DNA of 64,000 nucleotides from Algoriphagus iocasae (GTDB lineage Bacteria > Bacteroidota > Bacteroidia > Cytophagales > Cyclobacteriaceae): contig NZ_JACIJO010000003.1 in NCBI RefSeq assembly GCF_014206875.1, positions 886,660 through 950,659 on the forward strand, written 5' to 3'. Positions within the stretch are counted from its first letter, which is position 1. Each line of letters starts with the position of its first letter. The notes beneath the pieces are model-generated. The model made no database searches and was not told where the DNA came from. It saw only the letters and a list, made by a program, of their open reading frames with translations. The translations under genes were made by a program, and so were the position numbers. This document shows positions 35,574 to 43,989 of this stretch, piece by piece.

Positions 35574-36920
35574 TTAAACCTTTGGAGGTTCCCATCCTTT
35601 TTCATATTCTCTTGTCCAAAGAGCTTTTGCACTTTCAGAATTTAGAATATGCCCATTGGTAGGGTCACAAACTAATGACTCTCCAGTTCTATAACTGATG
35701 TTTGCCAGATGACATAGTAATGTGCTGACAGCACCTTCTTCAATCGTTGAGTTTTGCTTTTCTTTTCCTCGAATTGCCTCAAAGAAATTAGCAACATGAA
35801 TGGTACTCATATCACCTCCACCACCTAGCTGGGTTCCACCTTCGTTGTTTCCAGATTGGTTTTCTTTAACGAGTTTTCCAGATCTATCAAATTGCTTGTA
35901 TCCTCCTCGGTCCACATAAACCGATCCTTCTGATCCGTAAATTATCGTTCCTCTATCTGAACCATAGGTTTTGTAACTATTTCGGCTTTTTCCATCCCAT
36001 TGAATGAAAGTTCCATTGTCAAATTCATAGGTGGACTCCAAAGTGTCGTACATAGTCCAGCCATCTTCTGGGAAATGGAATTTTCCTCCTACAGTCGATA
36101 CTTTTTTTGGATATTCAACTTGAAGTGCCCATCTGGCCACATCTAGTTCATGCGTAGCGTTATTTCCGGTCTCGGCAGTTCCATATTCCCAACCATACCA
36201 ATGCCAATTGTAATCCCAAGTGTCATGAGTATAGGCTCTTCTTGGAGCTGGACCCTGAAATAGATCCCAGTTTAATCCTTCTGGAGGTGCCGCTGGAGTA
36301 GGGTTTGGAACTGCTCCTCTATTATTACTATAAAATGCTTTTGCCATAGAAACTTTACCAATTTCTCCGGCGTGGATCGCTTTAATGATTTCTATACTTT
36401 CTGGAGCTGATCGCTGCTGGTTTCCCATTTGGATCACATTTCCATATTTTTTCTGAATAGCAATTAAGATTTCGCCTTCGCGTGGATTATGGCTACAAGG
36501 TTTTTCTACATAAACATGCTTTCCTCGCTCGGAAGCCAGCCAAGTACCAGGTGCATGCCAGTGATCTGGTGTAGCATTAATCAATGCGTCAACTTCTTTG
36601 TCCTCCAGCACGTTCATGATATTGCCTTCCAGTTTTGGCTGGTAATCGATATGCTTCGCAAAGTTTTTAGCGGCTTTTGTCATCTGCGAGTCCATGACAT
36701 CACAGAGGTACATCAGATTTACATTGGTTTTTGGAAGCTTAATCGGCTCATAATAGGCTCCTAATCTTCTTCCCAAACCTGCTATTGCAACATTAATCCG
36801 GTCATTGGCACCGATAATATTCCCATAACTTTTGGCAGAAAAACCTAAGCTTCCCAATGCAGAAATACCGACCGTTGCAGCAGTAGATTTCTTGATGAAT
36901 TCTCTTCTATTGTTTTTCAT
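35574..36920 (-). CDS. Tat-exported Gfo/Idh/MocA oxidoreductase
   Basis: The 448 residues start with a twin-arginine signal (NNRREFIKKS, hydrophobic core VGISALGSLGF). The NAD(P)-binding Rossmann domain has VAIAGLGRRLGA and the family motif YVEKPCSHNPREGE (about residue 135). A C-terminal domain follows with NATHELDVARWALQVEYP and an EF.NGT.IQWDG strand. Exported members are thought to carry a tightly bound NAD and oxidise or modify sugars, for example at C3. It lies 13 bases after the DUF1080 gene on the same strand, so both form one unit. Confidence 0.9.
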   Translation of the reverse strand: MKNNRREFIKKSTAATVGISALGSLGFSAKSYGNIIGANDRINVAIAGLGRRLGAYYEPIKLPKTNVNLMYLCDVMDSQMTKAAKNFAKHIDYQPKLEGNIMNVLEDKEVDALINATPDHWHAPGTWLASERGKHVYVEKPCSHNPREGEILIAIQKKYGNVIQMGNQQRSAPESIEIIKAIHAGEIGKVSMAKAFYSNNRGAVPNPTPAAPPEGLNWDLFQGPAPRRAYTHDTWDYNWHWYGWEYGTAETGNNATHELDVARWALQVEYPKKVSTVGGKFHFPEDGWTMYDTLESTYEFDNGTFIQWDGKSRNSYKTYGSDRGTIIYGSEGSVYVDRGGYKQFDRSGKLVKENQSGNNEGGTQLGGGGDMSTIHVANFFEAIRGKEKQNSTIEEGAVSTLLCHLANISYRTGESLVCDPTNGHILNSESAKALWTREYEKGWEPPKV

Positions 36921-36933
36921 TTTTGGTCTGGTC

Positions 36934-38325
36934 TTATTGTAATGTTTTAATCTTTATATTTTTGAAGCTTACTTCATTTCCATGATCCTGTAATAGAATA
37001 TGTCCTTTTTCCGCTTCACCGAAGTTAGGCCAAATTTTATATTTACTGATCGCTACCAAATCTCTAAATTCCTGAGACCCTCGGTCATATTCTAGAACTT
37101 TAACTCCATTTAAATAATGAGTCACATGGTTATTTGGCTCCACTACCACTCGGCCTTTGTTCCATTCTCCAATTGGTTTCATAAATCTTGGTTGTTTATC
37201 CGCCGTAATCAAATCGTAAAGACTGGATAAGGTTCTGTTTCCATCTCTTCCCATTTTGGCATCCGGATGCTTTTCATCATCCAAAATCTGATATTCTAAT
37301 CCGATTGCTGATCCTTTATTACCTTCTGAAAGCGTTACAAAATATTTCAATCCACTATTTGCACCTTCAGTCAATTTGAATTCAAATCCTAAGTCAAAAG
37401 CAGAAAACTCATCTATAGTTACTATGTCACCCGCATTTGCAGATTCCTTACCGTCAGAAGCTGCAATGGTTAAAATGCCTTCATTCACTGGCCAACCGAA
37501 ATCTGGGAATGAATCTTTGTAAGCACCTTTCCAGCCATCAGAATTCTGTCCATTGAATAATAAATTCCAACCAGTGTTTTTCTCGTAATCAGTTAATGTA
37601 TTCAATCTATTGTTAACCACATAAATAGAGCTGTTGAAAGGTTGAGGGTCTAAATTGGTGGTTTTGATTTTGACATTTTTAAAGTATGTCTTATTTCCTT
37701 CATCTTCTGGATTTCTGATGCTATGTACCTGAAGACCAATAAAACCAGTCTTATCCATGTCATCTACAACGTAGGCTACTTCTTGACCATTTAGCCAAGT
37801 CTTGATTTCATCACCGATCACTTCGATTCTATAATGATTGAATTCTCCCATTTTGAAAGCGGTCTTAGCCGCAGGGTTTAAATCCAAAGGATAAAGCCAT
37901 CCTCTTCTTGCTTCATCATAAACTCCGCCAGACCAAGCTCTATCACTTGGATCAGCTTCTACTTGATAGCCATAAACCAAACCCTTTCCGTCTCTTGCTG
38001 TTGGATCAAATTGTCCTCTAGCCATGACACCTGAATTACTGGTTTCATGCTCCACTTTCAGATCAAGTTCCAAAATAAAATCACCGTATTGTTCCTCTGT
38101 TATTAAAAAGGTATTTGGTGAGCCGGCTACTGCAGATCCTTCAATTACTCCATCTACCACTTCAAATGTGGCAGTTCCTGCAACTGGTTTCCAGCCGCTG
38201 AGATCTTTTCCATTAAATAGATCTTTCCAATCATCTTCTACTTTGGGTTCTCCACCACAACCGAATAAGACAACACCTGATGCAAGCAGTAAGAATAGAT
38301 TTTGGATTTTTTTCATAGTATTCAA
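36934..38325 (-). CDS. Double-domain DUF1080 (3-keto-disaccharide hydrolase family) lipoprotein
   Basis: The 463 residues have a lipoprotein signal (lipobox LFGCGGEP). Two DUF1080 jelly-roll domains then follow in tandem, each opening with the same motif: DLFNGKDLSGWKPV (about residue 36) and LLFNGQNSDGWKGA (about 255). The conserved inner motifs SGVMARGQF and SGLKYFVTL, and H/N-containing ends, also repeat. The family (Pfam 3-keto-disaccharide hydrolase) hydrolyses 3-keto-glycosides. A start at MKKIQN, three codons in, is equally possible. A LacI-like operator lies 67 bases upstream of the ATG. Confidence 0.88.
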   Translation of the reverse strand: MNTMKKIQNLFLLLASGVVLFGCGGEPKVEDDWKDLFNGKDLSGWKPVAGTATFEVVDGVIEGSAVAGSPNTFLITEEQYGDFILELDLKVEHETSNSGVMARGQFDPTARDGKGLVYGYQVEADPSDRAWSGGVYDEARRGWLYPLDLNPAAKTAFKMGEFNHYRIEVIGDEIKTWLNGQEVAYVVDDMDKTGFIGLQVHSIRNPEDEGNKTYFKNVKIKTTNLDPQPFNSSIYVVNNRLNTLTDYEKNTGWNLLFNGQNSDGWKGAYKDSFPDFGWPVNEGILTIAASDGKESANAGDIVTIDEFSAFDLGFEFKLTEGANSGLKYFVTLSEGNKGSAIGLEYQILDDEKHPDAKMGRDGNRTLSSLYDLITADKQPRFMKPIGEWNKGRVVVEPNNHVTHYLNGVKVLEYDRGSQEFRDLVAISKYKIWPNFGEAEKGHILLQDHGNEVSFKNIKIKTLQ

Positions 38326-38391
38326 TTTTTTGGAATAGCTTAAAATTCTAGATTCTGAACCTTCCGAACAACTTAGATTCCTTTCAATTTA

Positions 38392-38405
38392 CGCAAACGA
38401 TTGCG
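38392..38405. promoter_or_regulatory. LacI-family operator before the DUF1080/Gfo unit
   Basis: CGCAAACGATTGCG is a 14-bp palindrome with one central mismatch, in the same format as the sites at 29244 and 35335. It also lies 82 bases upstream of the divergent methyltransferase gene. Confidence 0.72.
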
Positions 38406-38475
38406 AGTTTTTTGGGAAAATGAGATGAATGAATTCCTCTTTTTTTGAATGGAAGAAGAATCGGATGAACTTTCT

Positions 38476-38483
38476 TACTTTTG
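38476..38483 (+). promoter_or_regulatory. -7 promoter element very close to the methyltransferase start
   Basis: TACTTTTG fits the Bacteroidota -7 consensus TAnnTTTG and ends four bases before the ATG. A TTG at the right -33 distance is missing (the nearest is 28 bases away). If used, the transcript would have almost no leader. Confidence 0.4.
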
Positions 38484-38486
38484 CAC

Positions 38487-39653
38487 ATGCTTGATTTTGA
38501 CCAACGAGGAAAAGTATTTATTACCTGCAAAGATCGCTTTGCCACATACCTGGAAAAGGAAGTCCGAGAACTAGGATTTGTACCTGAATCTGTCAGCAGA
38601 ACAGGGATAGAATTAAAAGCCAGCCTGGAAGAATGTATGGATTTAAACCTGCATCTCAGAACGGCTTCACAGGTTCTTTTTGAAATCAAATCCTTTTATC
38701 TCCAAAATTCAGATGACATCTATAGAAAAATCAAAGCCATCGCTTGGGAAGAATTCCTGGATGTGGACGGATATTTTTCTGTTAGTTCAGTGGTAGATAA
38801 TGAAAGCATCAATAATCCCATGTTTGTGAATGTAAGGGTGAAAGATGCTATCGTAGATCGCTTCCGGGAGAAGTCGGGGAGAAGGCCTGATTCAGGTTCC
38901 GATTACCAGGGATTGGTTTTGCAGCTTTATTGGAAAGGCACTCAGGCATCCATGTATATCAACACTTCAGGTGAAACAATCGCGAAGCACGGTTATAGAA
39001 AAATCCCTGGTAAAGCACCAATGTTAGAAGCTTTGGCAGCTGCATCAATTTTCGCAACTGAATGGAATACCCGGGTTCCTTTTGTCAACCCGATGTGTGG
39101 TTCAGGGACTTTAGCGATTGAAGCAGCTATGTTGGCAACGAAAAGATATCCAGGTCTTTACCGGGATAATTATTCATTTCAATATATTTTAGGATACCAA
39201 GAGGAAGCTTTCCTTGCAAAAAAGAGAAAGCTTGAAAATAAGATCATGGAAGTTCCGGAAGTGAAAATCATTGCTTCAGATATTTCCCTTCAGGCTATTG
39301 CATACGCTAAGGAAAATGCGATCGTCGCAGGAGTGGACCATATGATAGACTTTCAGGTTTGTGATTTTGCTGAGACAGAAATTCCCGAAAAGCCTAGAGG
39401 AGTTGTAATCTTCAATCCAGAATATGGGCAGCGATTAGGGGAGTCTTTGGAACTGGAAGAAACCTATAAAAGAATGGGTGATTATATGAAGCAGAAATGT
39501 GCCGGTTATAGAGGTTATATTTTTACTGGAAATATGGAGCTTGCCAAAAAAGTTGGATTGAAAGCCAGTCGGAGAATTGAATTTTGGAATGGGAAAATAG
39601 ATTGTAGACTTCTGAAATACGATCTATATGCTGGTAAAAAAGTAGAGAATTAA
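38487..39653 (+). CDS. THUMP-domain class I SAM-dependent RNA methyltransferase (RlmL-like)
   Basis: The 388 residues start at the ATG at 38487; a TTG two codons earlier is less likely. The N-terminal part (VFITCKDRFATYLEKEVRELGF) and a THUMP domain are followed by a Rossmann methyltransferase with PFVNPMCGSGTLAIEAAMLA (about residue 205) and FNPEYGQRLGE, the counterpart of the NPPYG catalytic motif. The family methylates guanine N2 of 23S rRNA (RlmL N-terminal type, G2445). Here the second Pro of NPPY is Glu (NPEYG), a common variant in this family. It is divergent from the DUF1080 gene. Confidence 0.88.
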   Translation: MLDFDQRGKVFITCKDRFATYLEKEVRELGFVPESVSRTGIELKASLEECMDLNLHLRTASQVLFEIKSFYLQNSDDIYRKIKAIAWEEFLDVDGYFSVSSVVDNESINNPMFVNVRVKDAIVDRFREKSGRRPDSGSDYQGLVLQLYWKGTQASMYINTSGETIAKHGYRKIPGKAPMLEALAAASIFATEWNTRVPFVNPMCGSGTLAIEAAMLATKRYPGLYRDNYSFQYILGYQEEAFLAKKRKLENKIMEVPEVKIIASDISLQAIAYAKENAIVAGVDHMIDFQVCDFAETEIPEKPRGVVIFNPEYGQRLGESLELEETYKRMGDYMKQKCAGYRGYIFTGNMELAKKVGLKASRRIEFWNGKIDCRLLKYDLYAGKKVEN

Positions 39654-39658
39654 AATCA

Positions 39659-39694
39659 GAAGTCAGAAGGGTGAATATTCACCCTTCTGACTTC
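39659..39694. terminator. 36-bp perfect palindrome between converging genes
   Basis: GAAGTCAGAAGGGTGAAT is followed directly by its exact inverse complement, with no loop base, and flanked by AT-rich sequence. It lies between the methyltransferase stop and the DUF4301 stop, so a bidirectional terminator is likely, although the T runs are poor. Confidence 0.6.
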
Positions 39695-39704
39695 ATAATA
39701 TGTT

Positions 39705-41216
39705 TTATTGATGTTCGTCTCGTAAAAGATCATTCACAGTTTTTACGGGATTGAATGTAATCAATGGAACTTCGACAAAAAGCGTGTTCCAACCTGCCAT
39801 TGCACCATTCCAAAGTCCCGGCAACTCCAGTGCTTTCAAATCCTTTCCACTTTTTGATTTTTCTGTGATAAATCCGGTCATCATATCCCGGTATTTCAAC
39901 AGGTCAAAATCATTCCCTTCAAAATCTTTGGTACCGCAAACCAAATCCACAGGATTAAAGTGGGTAGAACTCTGAAAATGCTTTTTAGCTTCAGGATCAT
40001 TCAAATCAATCTGTGCTGTTTCTGCAATTTGTAAAGAAAGGGAGCCATCAGATTCTTCCACCCAGAATGGTCCACCGCCTGGTTCGCCGGTGTTTTTCAC
40101 CATCCCACATACTCTGATAGGTCTGTTTAATTTAGCTTGTAAAAAAGCACCTCTTTCGGAAGTAGATTTGGTTGAAAAATCTGAAGGGAGTTTCGCTCCC
40201 AAATGGTAAGTGAATACATGTTCGGCATGTTTTACGGTTTCTTCATCCATGGATTTGCTTAGACCAAGCAAGGCTTCAAAAACTCGATCCTGAATCTCCA
40301 GAAGTAATCCTCCGATAGCCATTTTGTAGTCCTTGGTTTCTCCTTTTAGGCGATCTGGAACCACATTGTCAATGTTTTTAATGAAGATCAAGTCTGCAGA
40401 GATATCATTAAGGTTTTCCAACAACGCACCATGGCCGGCTGGTCTGAATAAGATGCTTCCATCTTCTTCTATAAATGGACTGTTGTCCATATTCACCGCG
40501 ATGGTATCTGTGGACTTCTTTTGTTGGGAATAAGAAATATCGAAATTGATTCCGTATTCTTTTTCCAGCTTTGGCAAGATGGAGGAAATTTCGGCTTTGA
40601 ATTTTTCTTCGTGTTCTGGAGAAACAGTGAAATGAATTTTAACTGTATTTCCTGTTCCGACAGCGTATTGAAGTCCTTCAATCAAATGTTCGTATGCTGG
40701 AGTTCTTCGCTCCTCAGGATAGGAGTGAAACTTCAAAAGTCCTTTAGGAAGGCTTCCGTAGCCAAGGCCATTTTCATCGAGCAAAGCAGCCAATATTCCT
40801 TTAAAATCTTTGGTGTCAAGCTTTTGGTTGATGCTACTTCCTTGTTCTTTTAGAAGATTATCCAAATCATCATAAAAAGCGAATTTTTCGATGTTGTTCA
40901 TGAACTTCTGAACAAAAGGAGATTTACTGAGATCTCCATCGCCTTCGAGAAAGGCAAATAAGTCTTTAAACATTCTGGAAGCAGCTCCACTGGCAGGGAC
41001 AAATTTGACAACTTCGATCTGTGCTGCTTTTTCCGGATAGGTATTTTTGAAATGGTTTAGTTCCTTTTCACTCAATACATTAATCCCATTTCCTGGGGTG
41101 GCGGGAGCGACAATTTTCAAAAAAGGAAAGCCATTTTTGAAATGGCCAATTTGCTGATTAACAAGGTCAGGGTTCATGCCCTGCGACAAAATCTTTGATT
41201 CTAAGCCGGTATCCAT
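39705..41216 (-). CDS. DUF4301 family protein
   Basis: The 503 residues match DUF4301, a family found mainly in Bacteroidota. Visible segments are KFVPASGAASRMFKDL (about residue 72), GLGYGSLPKGLLKFH, LFRPAGHGALLENLNDISADLIFIKNIDNVVPD, and VCGMVKNTGEPGGGPFWVE. The pattern SGAASRMFK, PKGLLKFH and RPAGHGALLENLN resembles sugar-nucleotidyltransferase (UDP-sugar pyrophosphorylase) folds. This suggests a nucleotidyltransferase-like enzyme, but the activity is not established. It stands alone, converging on the methyltransferase gene. Confidence 0.85.
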   Translation of the reverse strand: MDTGLESKILSQGMNPDLVNQQIGHFKNGFPFLKIVAPATPGNGINVLSEKELNHFKNTYPEKAAQIEVVKFVPASGAASRMFKDLFAFLEGDGDLSKSPFVQKFMNNIEKFAFYDDLDNLLKEQGSSINQKLDTKDFKGILAALLDENGLGYGSLPKGLLKFHSYPEERRTPAYEHLIEGLQYAVGTGNTVKIHFTVSPEHEEKFKAEISSILPKLEKEYGINFDISYSQQKKSTDTIAVNMDNSPFIEEDGSILFRPAGHGALLENLNDISADLIFIKNIDNVVPDRLKGETKDYKMAIGGLLLEIQDRVFEALLGLSKSMDEETVKHAEHVFTYHLGAKLPSDFSTKSTSERGAFLQAKLNRPIRVCGMVKNTGEPGGGPFWVEESDGSLSLQIAETAQIDLNDPEAKKHFQSSTHFNPVDLVCGTKDFEGNDFDLLKYRDMMTGFITEKSKSGKDLKALELPGLWNGAMAGWNTLFVEVPLITFNPVKTVNDLLRDEHQ

Positions 41217-41400
41217 GGGTTTTGGGATAAAATAGTGATATGTTAAGATAGCAGGCTATTTCGCTTTGCTCAAATTTGAAAGCTATTTTTTTCGAAATCA
41301 CCCTAAATTTTAAATCCCCATTCTTTTCATAAACTCATCCCTTGAGACAGGCATCATGGAATGATCCTACCACTGGTAGATAAAGAAAAGGGAATATTTT

Positions 41401-42291
41401 TTAATGAGGCTTTGAGAAATCAAAGCCTCTTTTTATTTCAAAAAGTATAGTTTCGCCAGGCCTTTTTTGGGCTATGTGTGCAATTGAATCTTCTGGCAAT
41501 TGTAAAATTCGGGGATATCCTCCTGTCACTTGAGCATCTTTCATGAGCACAATTAATTTGCCCCCTGAAGTGAGCTGAACAGAACCAGGGTAAACTGCCG
41601 CTGTTGACATCTCTTCTAAAGAATTTGGAATCAATTCCTCCAACTGGATTGCCATCCTATTTTGAAGATTTGAAATAGTAAACTTTGTTTCTTCAAGTTG
41701 TGCTTTGGTTGAATCTGGAAGAAATTGCCATTCAGGGCCTTCATATGCCACAATTGTATCAGAAAGCATCCAATCTCTGTTAAATATCACTTTTACAGGC
41801 GAAGGTTTTGGTTTTTCTTGATTCGTAAAATACCCGATTTGATCCCCTTTTTTTAGATTTCCATTTTCTAAAATTCCCGGGTAAAAGCTCTTACTCTCCA
41901 TTACAGGTAAGATTCTAAAACCATGCTTTATTCCAAGGTAAATTTTGGATCCTAAATTGATGGCGCCGAATTCTAAAATATCTCCAAAATCAATCCCGAT
42001 TAAGCCTTCTGATTTAATGAATTGTCCATTTAAGAAAACATTGGATTTTGCTCCCGCTAAACAAATCTGAGTTGGTGCGTCGAATTGAATTTTTAACCCT
42101 GGTTGGGATATCTCCAAAACAGCTTCATTTTCTTTGTTTTTGAGAAGGTGGTTTACCCATTTCATCGATCGAATATCCATAGCGCCAGAGATTGGAATGC
42201 CGAATTGACCGAAACCAATTCTCCCAAAGTCCTGAACGCTAGTTCCTGGACCGGTTTTAAGAATAGTCAGGTTTGCAGGATCTTTGATCAT
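41401..42291 (-). CDS. pxpC: 5-oxoprolinase subunit C
   Basis: With PxpA and PxpB this forms the ATP-dependent 5-oxoprolinase that opens pyroglutamate to glutamate. The frame is open up to 42384, but the ATG at 42289-42291 overlaps the pxpB stop codon in an ATGA and gives the usual N-terminus (LTILKTGPGTSVQDFGRIGFGQFGIP), so it is preferred (296 residues). The core motifs GPEWQFLP, FTISNLQNRMAIQLE and VYPGSVQLTSGGKLIVLMKDAQVTGGYPRI match the biotin-dependent carboxyltransferase/PxpC family. It is the last gene of pxpA-pxpB-pxpC. Confidence 0.92.
   Translation of the reverse strand: MIKDPANLTILKTGPGTSVQDFGRIGFGQFGIPISGAMDIRSMKWVNHLLKNKENEAVLEISQPGLKIQFDAPTQICLAGAKSNVFLNGQFIKSEGLIGIDFGDILEFGAINLGSKIYLGIKHGFRILPVMESKSFYPGILENGNLKKGDQIGYFTNQEKPKPSPVKVIFNRDWMLSDTIVAYEGPEWQFLPDSTKAQLEETKFTISNLQNRMAIQLEELIPNSLEEMSTAAVYPGSVQLTSGGKLIVLMKDAQVTGGYPRILQLPEDSIAHIAQKRPGETILFEIKRGFDFSKPH
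41405..41433. terminator. Hairpin at the end of pxpC
   Basis: GAGGCTTTGA pairs perfectly with TCAAAGCCTC around loop GAAA, inside the last codons of pxpC. On the + strand a run of five T follows; on the - strand only CATTAAAAAATATT. No + gene is known upstream, so its role is uncertain. Confidence 0.45.
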
Positions 42292-42989
42292 TTCCAAGTT
42301 GGTTGAAAAGATGAATTCTTTAAGCTGTCGAATTCCTCTTTTGAAATGGGGCAAAAACTTATTAAATCTCCTGGAGATGCCCATACAGGAGGGAGTTTTT
42401 TAGCATCAAAAAAGGAAAGTGGACTTCGTCCAATGATATGCCATCCTCCTGGACTATTGGTAGGATAGATTCCTGTTTGAGAGCCACCGATAGCTACTGA
42501 GCCTGCTTCTATATTCCTGTCAGGAACAGTTTTTCTGGGAGAAAACAATAGCTCTGGAAGCCCATGTAAATACATGAATCCAGGTAAAAAACCGAAGAAA
42601 TGAATTCGATAGGAGTTCTCAGAATGGAGTCTGATTAATTCTTCGGGACTGAGTTTTTTTGCCTCTGCCAAAGCAGGCAAATCTTTTGCAAATTCATTTT
42701 CGTAACAAACCGGTATTTCCCATGTTTTTCGGGAAAGAGGATCTGTCAGAGGATCTTTGATTTCATTCAAAAAATGCAAGAGTTGCTGAGGATCGGGTAT
42801 TCGATGCCATAAAATCCCCAAAGTTCTAAACCCAATTCTTATTTCTATGATTTCATCAGCAAACTGATTCTCCAAAAGCTTCTTTACGGCAAGTTGAATC
42901 TGGAGTAAGCGATCAGAAATTTCCACATCCCATTTTAGCTCAGAAATGCTCGGACTGATGATTGTATGTGTTGGAATTAAGCCCACCAT
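42288..42989 (-). CDS. pxpB: 5-oxoprolinase subunit B
   Basis: The 233 residues match the KipI/PxpB (AHS1) family: ILWHRIPDP, EIPVCYENEFAKDLPAL, LSPEELIRLHSENSYRIHFFGFLPGFMYLHGLP, and GSVAIGGSQTGIYPTNSPGGWHIIGRSPL. The last segment is the family's most conserved part. It overlaps pxpA by 13 bases at its start and pxpC by four bases at its end, so all three subunits are translationally coupled. Confidence 0.94.
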   Translation of the reverse strand: MVGLIPTHTIISPSISELKWDVEISDRLLQIQLAVKKLLENQFADEIIEIRIGFRTLGILWHRIPDPQQLLHFLNEIKDPLTDPLSRKTWEIPVCYENEFAKDLPALAEAKKLSPEELIRLHSENSYRIHFFGFLPGFMYLHGLPELLFSPRKTVPDRNIEAGSVAIGGSQTGIYPTNSPGGWHIIGRSPLSFFDAKKLPPVWASPGDLISFCPISKEEFDSLKNSSFQPTWK

Positions 42990-43696
42990 TTATTGCGGAT
43001 TTTTGGAAGAAAGAGATTTAATCCGGGATTATCTCCATGAAAGCAAAGCGTATCTGCTTTAACTGATAGTTTCTCGCCTGTTCTTGTCAGGATTTTACCT
43101 TCTGAAAATAAAATTTCCAAATGCTTTGAGATGCTGTCAAAATCACTCATCAACGAACCTGGAATTGACCTGGACACCAGAGAAAAGTCTGGATTATAGG
43201 CTCTATCAGCGAAAACTTCCAGTTTGATTTTCAAATCCTTTTCATTTGAAAAACTTTCCATAAAGGAATTGGGAGGGCAGAAAATGATGGATTTTGGAAA
43301 AGACTCTTTTAAGTAATCTGTCAACTGATCAGCCAGTGTTTCATTACCTGCTGAATCATTGTACAAGGCCCCATGAAACTTGATATGATCCATATGGATA
43401 TTTAGATCATCGGCAACCAATCTAAAATTCTCGATTTGATTTTGAATCGATTCGATCAGGTTTTTAATGGAGATGTTCATCGATTTTCTTCCGAAATTTT
43501 CTGGATCAGGATAGGAGGGGTGAGCGCCAGCTTTCTTCCCGAATTTCTTGGCTAAAAGGAGCGTATTTTTTATTGTTTTTTTATCCCCAATATGTCCTCC
43601 GCAGGCAATGCTTGCAGCATCTATCCAAGGGAAAATAGCTTCCTCAGATTTGATTCCTTCTCCTAAATCACAATTTATCTCTGGTAGATTTTTCAT
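42977..43696 (-). CDS. pxpA: 5-oxoprolinase subunit A (LamB/YcsF family)
   Basis: The 239 residues begin with INCDLGEGIKSEEAIFPWIDAASIACGGHIGD, the LamB/YcsF hallmark. They continue with GAHPSYPDPENFGRKSM, HIKFHGALYNDSAGN and VFADRAYNPD. A C-terminal LCFHGDNPG carries the conserved catalytic-site His and Asp. It is the first gene of the pxp operon. An ATG start with no strong Shine-Dalgarno is normal here. Confidence 0.94.
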   Translation of the reverse strand: MKNLPEINCDLGEGIKSEEAIFPWIDAASIACGGHIGDKKTIKNTLLLAKKFGKKAGAHPSYPDPENFGRKSMNISIKNLIESIQNQIENFRLVADDLNIHMDHIKFHGALYNDSAGNETLADQLTDYLKESFPKSIIFCPPNSFMESFSNEKDLKIKLEVFADRAYNPDFSLVSRSIPGSLMSDFDSISKHLEILFSEGKILTRTGEKLSVKADTLCFHGDNPGLNLFLPKIRNKWWA

Positions 43697-43768
43697 GAAG
43701 AGGAAAGATGAAAATTACTGCTTTAAGAGACAAGATAAATTTATGCTTTCTCTAATTTACCGCCCCTC

Positions 43769-43799
43769 TTGACATTTTTTAGGCAGTTTTTTAATTTCG
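43769..43799 (+). promoter_or_regulatory. Possible promoter of the THX gene
   Basis: TTG (43769-43771), a 20-base spacer and TAATTTCG (43792-43799, one mismatch to TAnnTTTG) lie 27 bases before the start codon. Confidence 0.4.
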
Positions 43800-43826
43800 A
43801 ATAAATCAAATTAAACCAAAATCAAT

Positions 43827-43913
43827 ATGGGAAAAGGAGATATTAAAACTAAAAAAGGAAAGACCAATCGAGGTACATTTGGTGCAAGTAGACCCAAAAA
43901 AGAATCGAATTAA
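43827..43913 (+). CDS. 30S ribosomal protein THX
   Basis: A 28-residue, very basic peptide: MGKGDIKTKKGKTNRGTFGA, then SRPKKESN. It keeps the THX pattern MGKGD.KT..GK...G.FG..RPKK found in Thermus and many Bacteroidota, where the peptide sits in the head of the 30S subunit. It is too short for usual gene length cut-offs. A strong terminator follows at 43955. Confidence 0.85.
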   Translation: MGKGDIKTKKGKTNRGTFGASRPKKESN

Positions 43914-43954
43914 TTAGCGAGGAAGAAGAAATTTGAGGTGAAGGAGAATTAATT

Positions 43955-43984
43955 AAAAAAGAGAGCTTTTCAGCTCTCTTTTTT
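43955..43984. terminator. Bidirectional terminator after the THX gene
   Basis: AAAAAAGAGAGC pairs perfectly with GCTCTCTTTTTT around a short loop. It serves the THX gene on + and the small lipoprotein gene on -. Confidence 0.85.
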
Positions 43985-43989
43985 AATTG

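Noticed and set aside
41367..41379. Palindrome CTACCACTGGTAG between pxpC and the DUF4301 gene
   Set aside because: It lies downstream of pxpC and upstream of nothing on the + strand. It is short, single and has no related copy nearby.
42292..42384. Longer pxpC start at 42384
   Set aside because: It would overlap pxpB by about 97 bases, and its first 31 residues do not fit the family; the ATGA overlap at 42288-42291 is the usual arrangement.
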